A stretch of DNA of 8,545 nt from the NCBI GenBank assembly GCA_902826505.1, contig CADEFG010000180.1, forward strand, positions 1-8,545. Reading direction: 5' to 3'. Position 1 is the stretch's first letter; each line of letters starts with the position of its first letter. The notes beneath the pieces were generated by a model. That model was not told the DNA's origin, searched no databases, and was given only the letters and a program-made list of their open reading frames with translations. Below, piece after piece: positions 4,844 through 8,545 of this stretch. Origin of the DNA: an uncultured Acidobacteriota bacterium. GTDB lineage: Bacteria > Acidobacteriota > Blastocatellia > Pyrinomonadales > Pyrinomonadaceae. The translations under genes were made by a program, and so were the position numbers.

Positions 4844-4885
4844 AAAGGATAAAGGAAAACTTCGGCGGTTTTTCCTTTATCCTTT
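4844..4885 (+). terminator. Strong terminator after the partner-switch pair
   Basis: A perfect 16-bp stem, AAAGGATAAAGGAAAA with its complement at 4870-4885, closes a ten-base loop holding CTTCGG. T-rich sequence follows on both strands, so it could work in either direction. Confidence 0.8.
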
Positions 4886-4890
4886 TTTCC

Positions 4891-4926
4891 AAAGGCATCT
4901 TTGACAAAATTCAAAGCATCTTTAAC
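4891..4926. repeat. Two direct repeats with a 22-bp period
   Basis: AAAGGCATCTTTGAC (4891-4905) and AAAGCATCTTTAAC (4913-4926) start 22 bp apart, two helical turns. AAAGGC occurs again at 4935, exactly one more period on, but the rest of that unit does not match. The array is upstream of the candidate promoter at 4991-5019, so it may be an operator; no protein can be named. Confidence 0.35.
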
Positions 4927-4990
4927 TCAAGAGCAAAGGCGCGAAATTTCCAAAGAAAACCGTAACTTATTCCCCTGAATAAATTCTTTG

Positions 4991-5019
4991 TTGATTTTGC
5001 GTTCTTTGTTCGTTAAATT
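4991..5019 (+). promoter_or_regulatory. Sigma-70-type promoter candidate for the 615-residue exported protein
   Basis: TTGATT (4991-4996) and TAAATT (5014-5019) are 17 bp apart. The start site would be near 5026, only about eight bases before ATG 5034. This agrees with the absence of a ribosome binding site and suggests near-leaderless translation. Moderate to low confidence. Confidence 0.35.
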
Positions 5020-5033
5020 TCAGCAATAACAAA

Positions 5034-6881
5034 ATGAAAAGAGTTTTTTTTCTTGTCCTGATTTTAGTTTTTTCGGTCGGCGTTTTCGCGCAAAACACCT
5101 TGCAATCTTTCGATCTGTCGCAATACGGCGTCAAGATCGAGCCCGACCGCCGTTTGATCGTCGTCCTCGCGTCGCTCGAAGCCGCCGGCTTGGAAACGCC
5201 GTTGACGGCAAAAGGCGCGGAGTTTCGGCAAAAACTGCGGACGGATTTTTCGTCTTTAAATCCTGATTTACAGCAAAAGATGAAGTTTTTTGTTGACCAG
5301 TACAAAAAACGTCACACCCAAGCCACCAATGCCGAGCTCGTCGCGCCGTTTGTTTCGATGGCTTACACGCTCGGTCCGGTGCCGGATTTAGTCGAACCGA
5401 CGCGCGCCACCGATCTGCCCGGCGATCTTCTGGAAGTTCTCGATTTTTCGCCCTATGTTCGTCAATTTTACCGAAGCCCGATCAAGGTTCCGGCTGAAAA
5501 TTCCGCCGAATTAAGAGCGACGACCGTCGGCGCGAGAATCGAAGAATACTACAAAGAATATCAGGCATCGGGTGACGCCTTGCGACCTTCCGCCGTTAGA
5601 ATGGTGCGCGATCTGCTCGATTATCTGCACACCAAACCGCAAACAACTTATATTGAACAGATCAAAACCGAAGTTCAAAAGGGCAAAAGTAAAACCACCA
5701 AACTTCAAAAAACCGAATCGCGCGAACGCGAACGCCGTTTTTTTATCGTGCCCGATCTGCTCGCGCAAAGCGACACGATCAATTTTCGGAACATCAGCGA
5801 CGATTATTACGCGATCGTTCCGCCCGGCACGGATCTGAGCGAATCGGAAGTTCGCCGCGCTTATCTGCAATTCGTGCTTGATCCGATCATTTTGAAAAAT
5901 GCGAAAGACATTGTCACTTTCAAAGACGGCATCAAAAATCTTTTGGACGAACGCCGCAAAACCAATCCCGATATTTCGCCCGACATCTTTCTCGCCGTTT
6001 CGCGCTCGCTGATCGCGGCAACCGACGCCCGCCAAAGTTTTTATCAAAAATTTCAGGAAGCAACTGCCGAAGCGCGGCGCAATGTCGCCGCAGGGCGCAA
6101 ACCGATCAGCGAAACGACCGATGCCGGGGGCAGAAAAGTCGTCAAATTAACCGACGAGCTTTATCTGATCGACGGCAGATTTGCGATGCCGGCGGCAGAA
6201 GACGAAATCTTGCTGCGGCTTTCCGAAGCCTACGAGAAAGGCGCGGTTTTATCGTTTTATTTTGCTCAACAGTTAAAAGGTTTGGAAGAATCGCAGTTCG
6301 ACATCGCCAGTTCGCTGCGCGATATGATCTTATCGCTCGATACGGCAAAGGAAATGAATCGTCTGCCGGAAAATGCCGATGCCCGCAAACGTGCGATTGC
6401 CGTCCGCGAAGAACAGCGCAAGATCGCGGTGACGATCGTTGACAATCCTTTGACGAAAAAGCTAACCGAAGTCGAGCCGCTGATCCAGACGCAAAAATAC
6501 GCCGAAGCCGAAACCGAGCTTAATCTGCTTTTGAAAACGAATCCGACCGAACCGCGTGTTTTTTACGCGCTCGGTCGCGTCAAAAGTCTTTCGGCGGCGG
6601 CGATCACCGATCCCGAAAAACGCAAGCCGCTGCTTCTCGAAGCAAAAACCTTTTACGAAAATGTCCTGAACTCGGCGACGGAACGCGCCAAACTCGGCGA
6701 AAAAACCGATATGGCTTTGATCTCGCTGACCTATGTCGCGCTCGCCAGACTCTACGAATATTACGACCAAAATCAATACGCCATCAAAATCTATGAAAAA
6801 GTGATCTCGCTGGGCGATATGAAAGGCGGCGGTTATCAGGAAGCGGTCGTTGCGCGTGAAAGACTTTTGAAGGAACAATAA
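5034..6881 (+). CDS. Large exported protein of unknown function with a TPR-like C-terminus
   Basis: A 615-residue protein; I cannot name its family. The signal peptide is clear (MKRVFFLVLILVFSVGVFA, cleavage before Gln20) and there are no other membrane segments, so it is periplasmic or secreted. Residues about 20-460 are mixed alpha/beta and rich in charged helices. A stretch near 270-300 (DDYYAIVPPGTDLSESEVRRAYLQFVLDP) looks like a strand followed by an amphipathic helix, as in proteases that carry a HExxH helix there, but no such motif exists, so activity cannot be claimed. The last 140 residues show helix pairs like tetratricopeptide repeats (AEAETELNLLLKTNP; LARLYEYYDQNQYAIKIYEKVISLG), suggesting protein binding. 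The ATG has no ribosome binding site. The next gene starts 37 bp after the stop and is probably in the same operon. Confidence 0.85.
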   Translation: MKRVFFLVLILVFSVGVFAQNTLQSFDLSQYGVKIEPDRRLIVVLASLEAAGLETPLTAKGAEFRQKLRTDFSSLNPDLQQKMKFFVDQYKKRHTQATNAELVAPFVSMAYTLGPVPDLVEPTRATDLPGDLLEVLDFSPYVRQFYRSPIKVPAENSAELRATTVGARIEEYYKEYQASGDALRPSAVRMVRDLLDYLHTKPQTTYIEQIKTEVQKGKSKTTKLQKTESRERERRFFIVPDLLAQSDTINFRNISDDYYAIVPPGTDLSESEVRRAYLQFVLDPIILKNAKDIVTFKDGIKNLLDERRKTNPDISPDIFLAVSRSLIAATDARQSFYQKFQEATAEARRNVAAGRKPISETTDAGGRKVVKLTDELYLIDGRFAMPAAEDEILLRLSEAYEKGAVLSFYFAQQLKGLEESQFDIASSLRDMILSLDTAKEMNRLPENADARKRAIAVREEQRKIAVTIVDNPLTKKLTEVEPLIQTQKYAEAETELNLLLKTNPTEPRVFYALGRVKSLSAAAITDPEKRKPLLLEAKTFYENVLNSATERAKLGEKTDMALISLTYVALARLYEYYDQNQYAIKIYEKVISLGDMKGGGYQEAVVARERLLKEQ

Positions 6882-6918
6882 AGGTAATTGTTAATTGGTA
6901 GTTGGTAAAAACCGGACG

Positions 6919-7602
6919 ATGCGAAAATTTATCTTCATCACAATTTTGATTTGTCTTTCGGCAACGGGCATTTTCGCGCAAAAAACCCGTCCGGTCGTCA
7001 AGCCGATTCCGAAAAGCGTTCCCGTTCAAGAGAAAATTTTGACGGAAATTGCGGACGCCGATTGGAATATTTTGGCGGACGCGCTCGATGCTGAAAACTG
7101 GAACAAATCTGCCGCTTTAGCCGCGCAATATTTGCAAAATCTCCCCGCCGATAATGACCGCAAACAGCTCGCCCAGCTTCGATACATTTATCTTTATGCG
7201 CTTGCCGGTAAAATTCTTGCCTTCAATGCGCAGGGCAACGTTTCGGAAGCGGAAAAAACCTGGAACGAATTGGATTTGATAATGGCAACCTTTATCGGCA
7301 AGGAATTTGTCATGCCGCCGCGCCGGTTTGTCGAAAATTGCGACAAATTATTAAATGTCATCTGCGGCGTCAAAGCGACGCCGAAAGCTTTTCGGACGAC
7401 CGCCACGAATCGCGAAGGCAACGCGATCCATTCGTTCGATTACGTCGTTTTCGACCAATCCGTAAATATCAAAGAGTTTGAAGAAAAACCGACATTTCTC
7501 GGCGGAATTCTGCAAAAAGCCGACTACAACGAAGACAAATCAAAGCCCTGGATCTTGCGGCTTTTCTTTAACAAAGGTTTTCTGCGCGTGGTCGTCAAAT
7601 AA
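6919..7602 (+). CDS. Exported protein of unknown function
   Basis: A 227-residue protein that I do not recognise. It begins with a signal peptide (MRKFIFITILICLSATGIFA, cleavage before Gln21) followed by a short proline-rich linker (TRPVVKPIPKSVPV). The mature part seems helical to about residue 145 (ADWNILADALDAENWNKSAALAAQYLQNLP; LYALAGKILAFNAQGNVSEAEKTW) with TPR-like spacing, then a beta-rich end (about 155-227). Two cysteines, in VENCDKLL and NVICGV, could form a disulfide in the periplasm. ATG 6919 is chosen over the in-frame TTG 6895 because the signal peptide begins there. It follows the 615-residue exported protein by 37 bp, so the two may act together in the envelope. The converging hairpin at 7621-7685 ends the transcript. 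Confidence 0.8.
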   Translation: MRKFIFITILICLSATGIFAQKTRPVVKPIPKSVPVQEKILTEIADADWNILADALDAENWNKSAALAAQYLQNLPADNDRKQLAQLRYIYLYALAGKILAFNAQGNVSEAEKTWNELDLIMATFIGKEFVMPPRRFVENCDKLLNVICGVKATPKAFRTTATNREGNAIHSFDYVVFDQSVNIKEFEEKPTFLGGILQKADYNEDKSKPWILRLFFNKGFLRVVVK

Positions 7603-7606
7603 AAAT

Positions 7607-7638
7607 AAGGTAAAAAAGTAAAAAGGTAAAAAGGGTAA
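7607..7638. repeat. Short G(G)TAAAAA tandem repeats
   Basis: Four irregular units of roughly eight bases (GGTAAAAAA, GTAAAAA, GGTAAAAA, GGGTAAG) follow the stop codon. The last two form the left arm of the terminator hairpin. Probably slippage-derived simple sequence. Confidence 0.5.
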
Positions 7639-7685
7639 GAGTTAGTTTGACCTTAGACAGAAAACTTTTATCCTTTTTACCTTTT
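7621..7685. terminator. Shared terminator hairpin between converging genes
   Basis: AAAAGGTAAAAAGGGT (7621-7636) pairs with ATCCTTTTTACCTTTT (7670-7685) over 16 bp with one G-T pair; the loop is 33 bases. The right arm overlaps the stop codon and last codons of the - strand gene ending at 7677. The stem is A/T-rich and the loop long, so strength is uncertain, but its place between two converging genes fits termination in both directions. Confidence 0.5.
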
Positions 7686-8545
7686 GCCTCGCGGGCGATT
7701 GCGTTTGGCGAAATGGATCGAAGCGGTTGCCAGAACGGCGAAAAGCAGAAAAAAGAAAGCGTTTGAAGATGTCCGAAGCGGGAAATCGAAAAAACTGTGA
7801 ACTAAAACACCGAAACAACCGGCTAATGCGCCAACCGCGACGCTCCGGCGAAAATGATTGTGTTCCGTGCCGATTTTTTGCAAACCTTTTTTGAAAAGCA
7901 GATAAACAAATGCCGCGATCGAGATAAAACCGAAAATTCCCGCGTCCGCCAGAGTTTGCAGATAATCGTTGTGTGCCTGTTCGACCCGAAAGTTCCCGTT
8001 CCATGTGTCATAACGCGGAAAAGCCGTCCCGAACGCATCCAAACCCGCGCCAAGCAGCGGGTAATCTTTAAAGATCTGAAACGCCACCGACCAAAAATGA
8101 GTTCTGCCGCTGCTCACATCAGCTTGATTCGTGAAGCCGACGCCGCGCACGAGCGACGCATCGCCGCCAAGCAAAAAAACCGCACCGACCAAAATAACGA
8201 GCAACGCCAAACCGCCGCCGACCAGCGCCAGATTGCGCCGAAAACCGGCACCTCTTCCGTTTGTTGAAGGTTCCTCATCGCTCTCTTTTTTACTCCGCAG
8301 AAGATTCGTCAAAAATATAAACCCGAGAACGCCCAAAAGACTCAAAAGCCCGCCGCGCGAGCCGGTCAAAAGAATCGCGATGCCCATCAAAACCGCGGCG
8401 ATGATCAAAAGCAGACGCTTGTCTTTTTCCGTTCCTTTGCCGACCAAAAGCCCGATCGTCAAACCGATCGTCATCTCCATAAACGCAGCAAAATAATTCT
8501 GAATAACAAACGACACAAACGGGATAGCCTGAAGTGTAGGTAGCC
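7677..8545 (-). CDS. O-antigen ligase/polymerase family membrane protein (5' end outside window)
   Basis: The C-terminal 289 residues of a polytopic inner-membrane protein of the O-antigen ligase/Wzy-type family, which join or polymerise lipid-linked glycans on the periplasmic side. Visible landmarks: PFVSFVIQNYFAAFMEM near the cut edge (family equivalent of the FVNRNHFA segment), a helix ending in LLTGSRGG, and the large periplasmic loop with SSGRTHFWSVAFQIFKDYP, GAGLDAFG and the hallmark AHNDYLQTLADAGIFGF, followed by HSFFDFPL and a last helix. At least five hydrophobic segments are present. An apparent GTG start at 8516 is not the true start: the frame stays open to the edge and encodes conserved residues there. 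The C-terminus is short and basic (AKRNRPRGKR), as expected for a cytoplasmic end. Its substrate cannot be told from this fragment. Confidence 0.9.
   Translation of the reverse strand, partial: LPTLQAIPFVSFVIQNYFAAFMEMTIGLTIGLLVGKGTEKDKRLLLIIAAVLMGIAILLTGSRGGLLSLLGVLGFIFLTNLLRSKKESDEEPSTNGRGAGFRRNLALVGGGLALLVILVGAVFLLGGDASLVRGVGFTNQADVSSGRTHFWSVAFQIFKDYPLLGAGLDAFGTAFPRYDTWNGNFRVEQAHNDYLQTLADAGIFGFISIAAFVYLLFKKGLQKIGTEHNHFRRSVAVGALAGCFGVLVHSFFDFPLRTSSNAFFFLLFAVLATASIHFAKRNRPRGKR

Noticed and set aside
5511..6047. 178-codon - strand open frame
   Set aside because: It is the antisense shadow of the 615-residue exported protein, whose frame is continuous with a signal peptide; no domain is recognisable in the reverse frame.
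6883..6905. TTGTTAATTGGTAGTTGGTA-like repeats between the two exported protein genes
   Set aside because: It is short, imperfect simple sequence of a kind common in AT-rich intergenic DNA; there is no evidence of function.

Overview
The window looks like chromosomal DNA of a free-living Gram-negative bacterium, most likely an Acidobacteriota member near Blastocatellia/Pyrinomonadaceae. This is inferred from the mix of large unassigned exported proteins whose signal peptides end in 'FAQ', a sigma-54 regulator, an RsbW/RsbV-type switch and an O-antigen-ligase-type polymerase. No marker gene is present, so the taxonomy is a guess. No rRNA, tRNA, CRISPR array or insertion sequence was seen.

Left third (1-2992, + strand): a LuxR/NarL-type regulator with a degenerate receiver (277-975), a small exported PepSY protein (1253-1540) and an orphan NtrC-family sigma-54 activator (1634-2992). 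Two 105-bp upstream modules (105-209 and 1088-1192) align without gaps at about 70% identity. Each ends in a -24/-12 (sigma-54) promoter-like element, GG-N10-GC, placed 54-61 nt plus a short leader before the first two genes, and each begins with a conserved block at about -111 to -86, where activator sites usually lie.

Middle (2989-3942, - strand): a small single-pass membrane protein (2989-3219), a terminator, a possible 20-codon micro-ORF with a damaged start, and a small exported, extremely lysine/arginine-rich protein (3341-3568). That last gene is preceded, on its own strand, by a third -24/-12 element and a third copy of the GTGGC-N2-TTTTG motif. Its predicted transcript would start with a long hairpin. 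The simplest reading is that the sigma-54 activator controls a local regulon: the pseudo-receiver regulator, the PepSY protein and the basic exported protein. This is the most interesting signal in the window; the link is inferred from position and motif only.

Right half (3943-8545): an RsbW-like anti-sigma serine kinase (3943-4386) and an RsbV-like STAS antagonist (4473-4820) form a partner-switch pair without sigma factor or phosphatase nearby. After a strong terminator come two exported proteins of unknown function (5034-6881, TPR-like C-terminus; 6919-7602), probably one operon. A hairpin shared by converging genes separates them from an O-antigen ligase/polymerase family membrane protein on the - strand (7677-8545), whose 5' end lies outside the window.
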